Position numbers and translations under genes: made by a program. The notes beneath the pieces were generated by a model, which was not told where the DNA came from, searched no databases, and saw only the letters and a program-made list of their open reading frames with translations. Source: Roseomonas sp. E05 (GTDB taxonomy: Bacteria > Pseudomonadota > Alphaproteobacteria > Acetobacterales > Acetobacteraceae). Taken from it: 64,000 nucleotides of DNA. Positions 57,041 to 64,000 of this stretch are shown piece after piece (the stretch's first letter is position 1; every line of letters begins with the position of its first letter). The DNA lies in assembly GCF_030063475.1 (NCBI RefSeq), contig NZ_JASIRT010000005.1:210517-274516 (forward strand), given 5' to 3'.

Positions 57041-57082
57041 CGGAAATTGGTCGGCGCGAGGTCCAATCCGGAGCGGAAATTG
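57041..57082. promoter_or_regulatory. direct and inverted repeats between the flavoprotein and MocR genes
   Basis: CGGAAATTG occurs at 57041-57049 and 57074-57082, 33 nt apart, which is about three helical turns. ATTGG (57046-57050) and CCAAT (57063-57067) form an inverted repeat between them. MocR regulators often bind direct repeats in such divergent intervals; the second copy overlaps the proposed start codon. Confidence 0.5.
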
Positions 57083-58510
57083 CCGACCACTTCCCTGACG
57101 GCGCCGGACCTGCCGCTGCTGCTGGAAGGCGCGGGCGGCAGCCAGTCCAGCCGCCTGCATGCCGGGCTGCGCGCCGCCATCCTGGGCGGCCGGCTGCCCG
57201 CCGGGCTGCGCCTGCCCTCCAGCCGCGCGCTCGCCACCCAGCTCGGCCTGCGCCGCAACGCCGTCATCGCGGCTTACGAACAGCTGCTGAGCGACGGGCT
57301 GGCCGAGGCCCGCACCGGCGCCGGCACCTTCGTCGCGCCGCGCCTGCCGCAGGGGCCGTCGGAACCCGCCCCCCTCCCCGTCTCGCCGGCTCCCCCCTCC
57401 GAGGCGCCGGCCCAGGCCCCCTTCGCCATCGGCCGCACCCTGCCGGACCAGGCCCTGCTCAACCAGTTCGGCCGCCTGATGCGGCGCCATCTCGCGCGGG
57501 CCGACCCCATCCATTTCGGCTATGGCGACCCGCGCGGCAGCGAGGCGCTGCGCGCCGCCATCGCCGCGCATCTGGCGGCGACGCGCGGCATCCTCTGCGA
57601 TCCCGCCCGCATCCTGATCACCAGCGGCACGCGGCACGGGCTGCGGCTCTGCGCCGAGACGCTGCTGCGGCCGGGCGACGCCGTCTGGATGGAGGACCCC
57701 GGCTACCCCTCCGCACGGCAGATCCTGGACTCGGTCGGCGCGCGCCTGGTGCCCGTGCCGGTGGACGCCGCCGGGCTGGACGCCGCCGAGGGCCGCCGCC
57801 GGGCACCCGCGGCGCGGATGGCCTATGTCACCCCCTCCCACCAGTTCCCCACCGGCGTGACGATGAGCATGCCGCGCCGCCTCGCCTTGCTCGACTGGGC
57901 GCGCGAGGCCGATGCCTGGGTCTTGGAGGACGACTATGACAGCGAGTTCCGCTATGCCGGCCCGCCGCTGACGGCGCTGGCCGGCATCGACCGGCAGGCG
58001 CGCGTCATCTATCTCGGCACCTTCTCCAAGACGCTCTTCCCCGGCTTGCGGATCGGCTATCTCGTGCTGCCGCCGGCGCTCCTGCCCGCCATCGCCACGG
58101 CGCGCGCGGCGGTGGACCGCTTCCCACCCAGCCTGCTCAGCGGCGCCCTGGCCGAGCTGGTGAGCGGCGGCGGCTTCGCGGCGCATGTCCGGCGCATGCG
58201 CAGCCGCTACCGCGCGGCGCGCGACCGCGTGGCCGAGACCCTCACCCGCACTTCGGAAGGCGCCCTGCGCGTCGCCGTCCCCGACCAGGGCCTGCACCTC
58301 CTGGCACTGCTGCCGGAGGACCTGCCGCCCGGCGCGGCGCGGGCGATCCGCGCGGCGGCCGGGGTGGAGGGCTGGCTGCTCTCCGACACGCGCATCGTGC
58401 AGGGCGGGCCGGACGGCTTCGTGCTGGGCTTCTCCGGCCATCCGCTGCCGGCGCTGGAACGCGCGGCGGAACGGCTCGGCCGGGCTTGCCGGGAAGCGGC
58501 ACGGGAATGA
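57080..58510 (+). CDS. MocR-type regulator (GntR HTH fused to aminotransferase domain)
   Basis: A 476-aa regulator. The N-terminal GntR winged helix has LPSSRALATQLGLRRNAV near residue 45, and the fold-type I aminotransferase domain (about 100-470) has EDPGYPSAR, EDDYDSEFRY and the PLP lysine in GTFSKTLFPGLRIGYL near residue 319. MocR proteins sense PLP or an amino-acid aldimine. I chose TTG 57080 since GGAG lies 6 nt upstream; TTG 57047 is the alternative. The target is likely the divergent flavin-binding protein gene. The stop codon lies in a hairpin. Confidence 0.88.
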   Translation: MPTTSLTAPDLPLLLEGAGGSQSSRLHAGLRAAILGGRLPAGLRLPSSRALATQLGLRRNAVIAAYEQLLSDGLAEARTGAGTFVAPRLPQGPSEPAPLPVSPAPPSEAPAQAPFAIGRTLPDQALLNQFGRLMRRHLARADPIHFGYGDPRGSEALRAAIAAHLAATRGILCDPARILITSGTRHGLRLCAETLLRPGDAVWMEDPGYPSARQILDSVGARLVPVPVDAAGLDAAEGRRRAPAARMAYVTPSHQFPTGVTMSMPRRLALLDWAREADAWVLEDDYDSEFRYAGPPLTALAGIDRQARVIYLGTFSKTLFPGLRIGYLVLPPALLPAIATARAAVDRFPPSLLSGALAELVSGGGFAAHVRRMRSRYRAARDRVAETLTRTSEGALRVAVPDQGLHLLALLPEDLPPGAARAIRAAAGVEGWLLSDTRIVQGGPDGFVLGFSGHPLPALERAAERLGRACREAARE

Positions 58511-58556
58511 GGGGGCTCTGCCCCCTCAAACTCCCTCGGCAGGGGACACGGTCCCC
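58508..58556. repeat. double hairpin after the MocR gene
   Basis: TGAGGGGGC/GCCCCCTCA (58508-58528), whose first three bases are the MocR stop codon, then GGGGAC/GTCCCC (58542-58556). Same layout as the unit after chvG at 5152. The following gap is AT-rich at about 58618-58640. Confidence 0.6.
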
Positions 58557-58688
58557 TGCACCCGCGATTCCTTTCACAGCTCCGCACGGTCCAGGGCAGC
58601 ACCACCGCCGAAGCCTGAAACTCTATTATAAAATAAACCTTTCACGGCCACCGCGCTGCTTCAGTGGACTATCCCGGCGAAAGGGTTT

Positions 58689-58740
58689 CCAAAGGCCTCA
58701 GGCCTTTGGCGGGGAGGGTCCGGGAGGGGCAGCGCCCCTC
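58689..58740. terminator. hairpins downstream of rsmD
   Basis: CCAAAGGCC/GGCCTTTGG (58689-58709) and GAGGGGC/GCCCCTC (58724-58740), the latter 14 nt beyond the rsmD stop on the minus strand. Probable terminator for the rsmD operon and the facing MocR gene. Confidence 0.55.
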
Positions 58741-58754
58741 CTGGAGAGCAGCCC

Positions 58755-59312
58755 TCAACCTGCCGCCCGCAGGCAGACCAGCCGCGCCGCGCCATGCGCC
58801 CGCTCGGCCAGGATCTCGCTCCCCGGCAACTCCAGTGCCTCCTCCTGCCCGACCTCAGCGCAGATCAGCGCGCCCGGCGCGATCCAGCCGGCGGCGCTCA
58901 GCGCCGCCACGGCGCGCGGCACCAGCTCCTGCCCATAGGGCGGATCGAGGAAGACCAGCCCGCAGGCGGCGGCGGCGCGCGGCGGCCGCGTGGCGTCGCC
59001 CGGCAGCACGCGCGCATGCGCCTCCTCCCGGCAGGCGGCGATATTGGCCCGCAGCACCGCGAGCGCCGCGCGGTCGCGCTCGATGAAATGCGCCATGGCG
59101 GCGCCGCGCGAAAGCGCCTCCAGCCCCAGCGCCCCGGTGCCGGCGAAGGCGTCCAGCACCTGCGCCTCCTCCACGGCGGCGCGCCCGGCCCAGGGGGCAT
59201 GCCAGAGCATGTCGAACAGCGCCTGCCGCACCCGGTCGGCGGTGGGGCGGGTGGCGGCGCCGGGCGGCGCCTCCAGGCGGCGGCCGCGATGCCGGCCGGC
59301 GATGATCCGCAT
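58755..59312 (-). CDS. rsmD: 16S rRNA (guanine(966)-N2)-methyltransferase RsmD
   Basis: A 185-aa SAM-dependent methyltransferase that modifies G966 of 16S rRNA. The RsmD start MRIIAGRHRGRRL is present, then the SAM loop DAFAGTGALGLEALSRGA and the catalytic FLDPPYG near residue 127. It starts 4 nt after the rluB stop. Upstream open sequence in the same frame is not homologous. The start of the conserved sequence fixes the ATG at 59312. Confidence 0.95.
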   Translation of the reverse strand: MRIIAGRHRGRRLEAPPGAATRPTADRVRQALFDMLWHAPWAGRAAVEEAQVLDAFAGTGALGLEALSRGAAMAHFIERDRAALAVLRANIAACREEAHARVLPGDATRPPRAAAACGLVFLDPPYGQELVPRAVAALSAAGWIAPGALICAEVGQEEALELPGSEILAERAHGAARLVCLRAAG

Positions 59313-59316
59313 GCCG

Positions 59317-60300
59317 TCAGCGCGGCTTGCGTGGCCCGCGGCGGCGCGGCCCCTCGGGCTGGTCGGCGGCCTCCGGCCCCTGCACCACGGCGCCCCAGGG
59401 GCGGCGCAGCGGCTCGGTCGCGTTGCGCGCGCGCGGCGGCCGCGCCGGGCGGCTGCGCTGCACCGCCTCGGGCTTCGCCCCCGTCCTCTGCCGCGCTTCG
59501 GCGGCCAGCTCCACCCCGCGCCGGATGCGCGGCGGCGCGTCGAGCCCAAGCTGCTCGCGCATGAACTTGGCGTTCACCTCCTCCACCGCGCCACGCGGCA
59601 GCGTGCCGAGCTGGAACGGCCCATAGGCGGTGCGGATCAGCCGCGTCACGGTCAGGCCGAGATGCTGCAGCACGCGCCGCACCTCGCGGTTCTTGCCCTC
59701 GCGCAGGCTGACGGTCAGCCAGGCATTGGTGCCCTGCCGCGAGTCGAGCCCGGCCTCGATCGGGCCATAGGCCACGCCCTCGATGGTGATGCCGCGGGAC
59801 AGCCCCTCCAGCGCCCGCTCGTCCACCCGCCCATGCACGCGGGCGCGGTAGCGGCGGATCCAGGCATTGTCCGGCAGTTCCAGCTTGCGGGAGAGCGCGC
59901 CGTCATTGGTCAGCAGCAGCAGGCCCTCGGAGTTCAGGTCCAGCCGGCCGACCGAGATCAGCCGCGGCAGCCCCTCCGGCAACTCCTCGAAGACGGTGCG
60001 GCGGCCTTCAGGGTCGCGATGCGTCGTCACCAGCCCCGGCGGCTTGTGGTAGCGGAACAGGCGGGTGCGCTGCGGCGCCGCCACCGGCTTGCCGCCCACC
60101 GTGACCGTGTCCCCCTCCGCGACGAAGGTGGCCGGCGCCTCCACCGTGCGGCCGTTCAGCGCCACCTGCCCTTCGGCGATCAGCTTCTCGGCATCCCGGC
60201 GGCTGGCGATGCCGGCGCGCGCCAGCCACTTGGCGATGCGCTCGCCCCCAGGGGAGTTGGGCAGGCCGTCGGGGGCCTCGTCCTCCGCCGCGCCGGTCAT
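59317..60300 (-). CDS. rluB: 23S/16S rRNA pseudouridine synthase, RluB type
   Basis: A 327-aa RsuA/RluB-family enzyme. The N-terminal S4 domain is RIAKWLARAGIASRRDAEKLI (two halves at about 20-40). The catalytic domain has GRLDLNSEGLLLLTNDG with the nucleophile Asp near residue 119, and REGKNREVRRV near 206. A basic Pro/Arg-rich tail of about 65 residues may bind RNA. The start overlaps the stop of the upstream glutamine-amidotransferase-like gene by 4 nt. RluB makes a pseudouridine in helix 89 of 23S rRNA. Confidence 0.92.
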   Translation of the reverse strand: MTGAAEDEAPDGLPNSPGGERIAKWLARAGIASRRDAEKLIAEGQVALNGRTVEAPATFVAEGDTVTVGGKPVAAPQRTRLFRYHKPPGLVTTHRDPEGRRTVFEELPEGLPRLISVGRLDLNSEGLLLLTNDGALSRKLELPDNAWIRRYRARVHGRVDERALEGLSRGITIEGVAYGPIEAGLDSRQGTNAWLTVSLREGKNREVRRVLQHLGLTVTRLIRTAYGPFQLGTLPRGAVEEVNAKFMREQLGLDAPPRIRRGVELAAEARQRTGAKPEAVQRSRPARPPRARNATEPLRRPWGAVVQGPEAADQPEGPRRRGPRKPR

Positions 60301-61010
60301 CGGCAGGCCGCCACGAAACCGTCGAGGATGCGCTGGTCGGCGGCATCCACGGCATATTCCGGGTGCCACTGCACGCCGAGCGCGAAGCGGTGGCTGGTGG
60401 ACTCGATGCCCTCGATCACCCCGTCCGGCGCCACCGCGTTGATGACGCTGCCCGGCCCGGGCCGCTCCACCGCCTGGTGATGCGCCGAGTTCACCGCCAT
60501 CCGCATGCCGCCGACCAGCCGCGCCAGCAGCGTGCCCTCGGAGATCTCCACGGTGTGGCCGGGCTCGGTGCGCGGGTTGGGCTGCTCATGCGGCAGCGCG
60601 GCGGGGATGCTGTCCGGGATGTGCTGGATCAGCGTGCCGCCCAGCGCCACCGCCAGCAGCTGCTCGCCGCCGCAGATGCCCAGGATCGGCATGTCCCGCT
60701 TGAGCGCGCCCTGCACCATGGCCAGCTCGAAGGCGGTGCGGCCCTCCTTCAGCGCCACCGTCGGGTGCGCCGGGCCGCCGCCATAGAGGGCCGGGTCCAC
60801 GTCGAAGGCGCCGCCGGTGACCAGCAGGCCGTCGATCTCGTCCAGATAGGCCTCGGCCAGTTCGGGCTCGTGCGGCAGGGCGATGGGCAGCCCTCCAGCG
60901 CGGGCCACACTGCCAAAATAGTTCTGGCGGAGGGCGTACCAGGGCAGCTTGGAGTAGCCGCCGGGCTGTTCCGCATCCAGGGTCAGGCCGATCAGGGGAA
61001 GCTTGCGCAT
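60297..61010 (-). CDS. class I glutamine-amidotransferase-like hydrolase, PuuD family
   Basis: A 237-aa peptidase C26 protein. The nucleophile Cys is in GICGGEQ near residue 113, and the His-Glu pair in WHPE near residue 218. LLVTGGAFDVDPALYG is the family signature. PuuD hydrolyses gamma-glutamyl-GABA in putrescine breakdown; relatives act on other gamma-glutamyl amides. The other Puu genes are absent here, and the gene is fused by overlap to rluB-rsmD, so the substrate is open. Confidence 0.87.
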   Translation of the reverse strand: MRKLPLIGLTLDAEQPGGYSKLPWYALRQNYFGSVARAGGLPIALPHEPELAEAYLDEIDGLLVTGGAFDVDPALYGGGPAHPTVALKEGRTAFELAMVQGALKRDMPILGICGGEQLLAVALGGTLIQHIPDSIPAALPHEQPNPRTEPGHTVEISEGTLLARLVGGMRMAVNSAHHQAVERPGPGSVINAVAPDGVIEGIESTSHRFALGVQWHPEYAVDAADQRILDGFVAACR

Positions 61011-61055
61011 GGATGGGGTTGCTAGCCGCGCACGGCACGGGGGACAACAGAAAGG

Positions 61056-61077
61056 TTGGGGGAATGAATTCCCCCAA
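61056..61077. repeat. hairpin repeat, GGGGGAA family, left half of a pair
   Basis: TTGGGGGAA/TTCCCCCAA, loop TGAA, followed by CCCCCTTCTTCTTTCTGTCAG, which can pair with the purine tract of the next copy. The two copies at 61056 and 61124 thus form one inverted composite of about 90 bp. Confidence 0.75.
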
Positions 61078-61123
61078 GCCCCCTTCTTCTTTCTGTCAGA
61101 TCAAAAGAAAAGAAGAGGGGGTG

Positions 61124-61147
61124 CGGGGGAGAATTCTTTCTCCCCCG
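61124..61147. repeat. hairpin repeat, GGGGGAGAA variant, right half of a pair
   Basis: CGGGGGAGAA/TTCTCCCCCG, loop TTCT, preceded by AAAAGAAAAGAAGAGGGGG. It lies 30 nt before the SDR start, on the 5' side of a gene, so it is not a simple gene-end terminator. Confidence 0.75.
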
Positions 61148-61176
61148 TGTCCAGCGCCGGAAGGAAGGGACAGCGG

Positions 61177-61926
61177 ATGCAACTGGCAGGAAAGCGCGTG
61201 GTGGTGATGGGCGGCAGCCGCGGCATCGGGCGCTCCATCGCGCTCGGCTTCGCCCAGGAAGGTGCGGCGGTGGCCCTCTGCGCCCGCGGCGCGGCGAAGC
61301 TCGCCGAGACCCAGGCCGAGATCGCCGCCCTCAAGGTGCCGGCCTTCGCCGCCCCCTGTGACCTCGCGGATGCGGAGCAGATCGCCCGCTTCATCCCCGA
61401 GGCCGCCGAGGCGCTGGGCGGCATCGACGTGCTGGTGAACAACGCCTCCGGCTTCGGCTCCACCGATGACGAGGCCGGCTGGGCCGCCTCCTTCGCGGTG
61501 GACATGATGGCGATCGTGCGCGCCTCGCACGCCGCGCTGCCCTGGCTGGAGAAATCGGGCGCGGGCGCGATCGTCAACGTCTCCTCGATCTCGGCGCTCA
61601 GGGCCAGCAGCCGCAGCGCGCCCTATGGCGCGATCAAGGCGGCGGTGGACCACTACACCGGCAGCCAGGCCAAGATGTACGCGGCCAAGGGCATCCGGGT
61701 GAACGCGGTGGCTCCCGGCTCGATCGAGTTCCCCGGCGGCTCCTGGGAGAAGCGCCGGCTGGAGGGTGCGCCGCTCTACGAGGAGACCCGCGCCAAGATC
61801 CCAGCCGGCCGCCTGGGCCACCCGGAGGAGGTGGCCGACGTGGTGCTGTTCCTCGCCTCCCACCGCGCCCGCTGGGTGACCGGTCAGAGCATCGTGGTGG
61901 ATGGCGGCCAGCTCATCGGCCCCTGA
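61177..61926 (+). CDS. SDR-family oxidoreductase
   Basis: A 249-aa short-chain dehydrogenase. MGGSRGIGRS binds the cofactor, NNASGFG is near residue 88, the catalytic Ser is in VSSISAL and the YxxxK in APYGAIKAAV near residue 150. The C-terminus has VTGQSIVVDGGQ. The reading frame resembles FabG-like reductases. The ATG at 61177 has AAGGAAGGG upstream. tadA follows within 13 nt, or overlaps if its earlier start is used. Confidence 0.87.
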   Translation: MQLAGKRVVVMGGSRGIGRSIALGFAQEGAAVALCARGAAKLAETQAEIAALKVPAFAAPCDLADAEQIARFIPEAAEALGGIDVLVNNASGFGSTDDEAGWAASFAVDMMAIVRASHAALPWLEKSGAGAIVNVSSISALRASSRSAPYGAIKAAVDHYTGSQAKMYAAKGIRVNAVAPGSIEFPGGSWEKRRLEGAPLYEETRAKIPAGRLGHPEEVADVVLFLASHRARWVTGQSIVVDGGQLIGP

Positions 61927-61939
61927 GCCGCGCCCGATC

Positions 61940-62374
61940 ATGCTGGCGCTGGCGGAGGCGCGCGCCGCCGCCGCGCGCGGCGAGGTGCCGGTGGGCGCGG
62001 TGGTGACCGACCCTTCCGGCGCCGTGCTCGGCCGCGCCGGCAACCGGGTGGAGGAGCTGCGCGACGCCTCCGCCCATGCCGAGCTGCTGGCCCTGCGCCA
62101 GGCCGCGGCCCTGCGCGGCGAGCCCCGCCTGCCCGACTGCACCCTGACGGTGACGCTGGAGCCCTGCCCGATGTGCGCGCAGGCCGCCAGCTTCTTCCGG
62201 GTGCGGCGGGTGGTCTTCGGCGCCTACGACCCCAAGGGCGGTGGGGTGGAGCATGGCGCGCGCGTCTTCGCCGCCGCCTCCTGCCACCACGCGCCGGAGG
62301 TCGTCGGCGGCGTGCGGGAACGGGAATGCGGCGCGTTGCTGCGCGACTTCTTCGGGCAGCGCCGAGGGGAATGA
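61940..62374 (+). CDS. tadA: tRNA-specific adenosine deaminase
   Basis: A 144-aa zinc deaminase that converts A34 to inosine in the wobble position of tRNA-Arg(ACG). The active site HAELLAL carries the zinc His and catalytic Glu (about residues 52-54), and PCPMC the two zinc cysteines near residue 81. RGEVPVGAVV is the usual start of the fold. An ATG at 61901 is in frame and would overlap the SDR gene. The stop TGA lies in a degenerate copy of the dispersed hairpin (AGGGGAATGAACTCCCC). Confidence 0.93.
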   Translation: MLALAEARAAAARGEVPVGAVVTDPSGAVLGRAGNRVEELRDASAHAELLALRQAAALRGEPRLPDCTLTVTLEPCPMCAQAASFFRVRRVVFGAYDPKGGGVEHGARVFAAASCHHAPEVVGGVRERECGALLRDFFGQRRGE

Positions 62375-62510
62375 ACTCCCCCCCGGCGCTGCCCGCCGGC
62401 GGCTCTCCGAACAAATCAGGGCCAAACTGCGTCCGCTGCAAAAAGGCCCGCCGAGTCGCAGGAACGAATCGCTGACTCGTCAGGCGCTTCCGGGAACGGC
62501 AGGGGTTCCT

Positions 62511-62528
62511 AGGGGGCGGCGCCCCCCT
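62511..62528. terminator. hairpin between convergent tadA and SDHAF4-like genes
   Basis: AGGGGG/CCCCCT with a 6-nt loop, 10 nt beyond the end of the minus-strand gene. Usable from both sides; no U-tract. I see no gene in 62375-62538. Confidence 0.45.
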
Positions 62529-62538
62529 GGCCGCGGCG

Positions 62539-62712
62539 TCAGAAGTCGCTGACGCGCCCCTTCCGCTCCCAGTCGCCGTAGCGGGTGGGCTCCGGTCCCT
62601 TCGGCCCGTCGATCTCCTTGGGCATTTTCGGCTTCTCCGTGACCTTCGGCGCCTCGGCTTCGGTCTGGCTGGGGCTGGCCGGCTTGTCGGCCTCTTGCTG
62701 AGCGCTTGTCAT
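62539..62712 (-). CDS. DUF1674 / SDHAF4-like small protein
   Basis: A 57-aa protein ending in GPEPTRYGDWERKGRVSDF, the DUF1674 signature shared with the eukaryotic factor SDHAF4. That factor binds the flavinylated SdhA subunit during succinate dehydrogenase assembly. The N-terminal half is Lys/Pro/Glu-rich and probably disordered. The ATG at 62712 is used; an ATG at 62721 would add three residues. It is divergent from htpX with 42 nt between starts. Confidence 0.88.
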   Translation of the reverse strand: MTSAQQEADKPASPSQTEAEAPKVTEKPKMPKEIDGPKGPEPTRYGDWERKGRVSDF

Positions 62713-62754
62713 GCTCCCCATCTGGGGATGGAGGCGTGAAAACGGAAAGAGGGC

Positions 62755-63717
62755 ATGAGCGGCTATCTGCGAACGACCCTGCTGCTGGCGGCGATGACGG
62801 CGCTCTTCGCCGCCGTCGGCTATGCCATTGGTGGGCGCGGCGGCATGGTGGTGGCCTTCGGCGTGGCCTGCGTCACCAATGTCTTCGCCTGGTGGAACAG
62901 TGACCGCATGGTACTGCGGATGCACAACGCGCAGCCTGCCGGACCGCAGGAGGCGCCGGAGCTCCACGCGATGGTCTCCCGGCTGGCGCAACGCGCCGGG
63001 CTGCCGATGCCGGCCCTCTACATCATCCACGAGGATCAGCCGAACGCCTTCGCCACCGGCCGCAACCCGGAGAACGCCGCGGTCGCGGTCAATACCGGCC
63101 TGCTGCAGCGCATGCCGCCGGAGGAGGTGGAGGGCGTCATCGCCCACGAGCTGGCGCATATCCGCCACCGCGACACGCTGATCATGACCGTCACGGCCTG
63201 CCTGGCCGGCGCCATCGGCATGCTGGCGCAGTTCGGCTGGCTGTTCGGCGGCATGCGCGGGCGGGACGAGCGCGGCGGGGGGCTCGGCCCGATCGGCACG
63301 CTGCTGGTGATGCTGCTCGCTCCCCTCGCGGCCATGGTGGTGCAGATGGCGATCAGCCGCTCGCGCGAATACGAGGCGGATCGCGGCGGCGCCGAGATCA
63401 GCGGCAACCCGGCCGGCCTCGCCCATGCGCTGATGCGGCTGGAGCAGGGCCGGCGCGCCTTCATCAACCATGCCGCCGAGGCCAATCCCGCCACGGCGCA
63501 CATGTTCATCATCAACCCGCTGGCCGGGCTGCGGATGGACAGCCTCTTCTCCACCCATCCCAGCACCGAGGAGCGCGTGGCGCGGCTGATGGCGCTGGCG
63601 GGCGAGATGGGGACGCCCCGGCAGCACAGGACGCAGAGTACCTGGGCGCCGTCCGGTGGGGCGGCTGGCCCCTGGAGCGCGGCCCGGCCACAGCGCCGGC
63701 GAGGACCCTGGGGGTAG
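62755..63717 (+). CDS. htpX: zinc metalloprotease HtpX
   Basis: A 320-aa inner-membrane protease that degrades misfolded membrane proteins. Two N-terminal helices (about residues 5-45), the zinc motif HELAH near residue 128, two further helices, and the third ligand Glu in [15 protein letters not shown] near residue 205. [11 protein letters not shown] is the C-terminal family mark. The last 40 residues (after GEMGTP) are low complexity and Arg/Gly-rich. Expected to be induced by envelope stress. Confidence 0.95.
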   Translation: MSGYLRTTLLLAAMTALFAAVGYAIGGRGGMVVAFGVACVTNVFAWWNSDRMVLRMHNAQPAGPQEAPELHAMVSRLAQRAGLPMPALYIIHEDQPNAFATGRNPENAAVAVNTGLLQRMPPEEVEGVIAHELAHIRHRDTLIMTVTACLAGAIGMLAQFGWLFGGMRGRDERGGGLGPIGTLLVMLLAPLAAMVVQMAISRSREYEADRGGAEISGNPAGLAHALMRLEQGRRAFINHAAEANPATAHMFIINPLAGLRMDSLFSTHPSTEERVARLMALAGEMGTPRQHRTQSTWAPSGGAAGPWSAARPQRRRGPWG

Positions 63718-63786
63718 GAAAAGCCGGAGATCCGAGGGCGCCCTCCCACCCCTCGCTGTGGGGGTGGTCTTCGGGCGGCGTTAGAG

Positions 63787-63885
63787 CAGATCCCGTTCCG
63801 ATGGCATCATCGGAACGGGTGAAGATGCTCGTCAAAACAAACGGCTGGAGCATTTTCCGTGAGCCAGAGCGAACGGAAAATGCTC
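63787..63885. repeat. dispersed 100-bp repeat, copy 2
   Basis: Same two-stem element as at 31772-31871, here with perfect stems CCCGTTCCGATG/CATCGGAACGGG-type and GAGCATTTTCCG/CGGAAAATGCTC. It ends 18 nt before the stop codon of the IS5-like transposase fragment, so it could be part of, or a target of, that insertion sequence. Confidence 0.85.
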
Positions 63886-63903
63886 TAGGCGGTGGTGACG
63901 ATT

Positions 63904-64000
63904 TCAGCGGAGTAGGATGGCGATTGAGGCGAGCAGAACGAAGCCGCGGAAGTTGGCGAGGAGCTTGTCGTAGCGGGTTGCGACGCGACGGAACTGCTTG
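63904..64000 (-). mobile_element. 3' end of an IS5-family transposase gene, cut by the window edge
   Basis: The last 32 codons of a transposase read KQFRRVATRYDKLLANF and end in a hydrophobic stretch with ILLR before the TGA at 63904-63906. RRVATRYDKL is the conserved C-terminus of IS5-group (IS1031/IS427-like) DDE transposases. Only the C-terminal tail is inside the window; the catalytic triad and both ends of the element cannot be judged. Confidence 0.85.

Noticed and set aside
62373..62538. Small open frames after tadA
   Set aside because: No ribosome-binding site, no family match, and the region is a convergent gene junction with a hairpin.

Overview
This is high-GC DNA from an alphaproteobacterium. 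The gene content fits the family Acetobacteraceae (Roseomonas-like). The main pointers are the pckA / chvI-chvG / hprK-rapZ-EIIA-HPr-EI neighbourhood, a caa3-type oxidase with fused subunits I and III, and protein motifs typical of that family. The taxonomic call is inference from gene content; no rRNA is present. The window holds about 50 protein genes, one tRNA-Ala(GGC), the cut-off end of an IS5-like transposase gene, and many short hairpin repeats between genes.

Layout. 0-11.6 kb: carbon/envelope control block. It carries PEP carboxykinase, a HugZ-like protein, the ChvI/ChvG two-component system, two divergent lipoprotein genes (one apparently frameshifted), a PLP dehydratase, and the regulatory PTS (HprK, RapZ, EIIA, HPr, EI) with no sugar permease. 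11.7-19.7 kb: housekeeping. It carries a TPR protein, AhcY, an orphan TRAP binding protein, UppP, a small exported protein and the two subunits of a 3-oxoacid CoA-transferase. 19.8 kb: tRNA-Ala with a perfect terminator.

20.1-28.7 kb: metalloid-resistance region. A PadR regulator, a flavoprotein with several Cys-Cys pairs and an MFS transporter face an arsR-arsC(LMW)-arsC(Grx)-acr3-arsO operon. A TetR/MFS pair lies between them. Two near-identical 19-bp sites precede padR and the flavoprotein gene, which suggests one regulon. 28.8-34.6 kb: MOSC protein, PsiF-like protein, adenine deaminase, GST, an SDR and a CtBP-like dehydrogenase.

34.8-47.6 kb: the most unusual part. A glycosyltransferase is followed by a 2451-residue single-module, fully reducing type I PKS with no thioesterase. 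The PKS overlaps by 4 nt an alpha-oxoamine synthase (serine-palmitoyltransferase type), which is followed by a GNAT protein resembling bacterial ceramide synthase, and then a capsule (KpsS-like) protein. Together these suggest a polyketide-derived, sphingoid/ceramide-like lipid released from the PKS by PLP-dependent condensation with an amino acid, possibly glycosylated or used as a glycan anchor.

47.7-53.4 kb: caa3-type terminal oxidase operon (CoxB-cyt c, CoxA-CoxC fusion, small membrane protein, CtaG-like protein, triheme cytochrome c). 53.7-63.7 kb: SDR, DegP-type protease, a flavin-binding protein divergent from a MocR regulator, RsmD/RluB/PuuD-like operon, a second SDR with TadA, an SDHAF4-like protein and HtpX. 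The right end carries the second copy of a ~100-bp repeat and the 3' end of an IS5-type transposase gene.

Gene starts were chosen by reading Shine-Dalgarno sequences, domain starts and signal peptides. Family assignments are from recognised motifs, without database searches.
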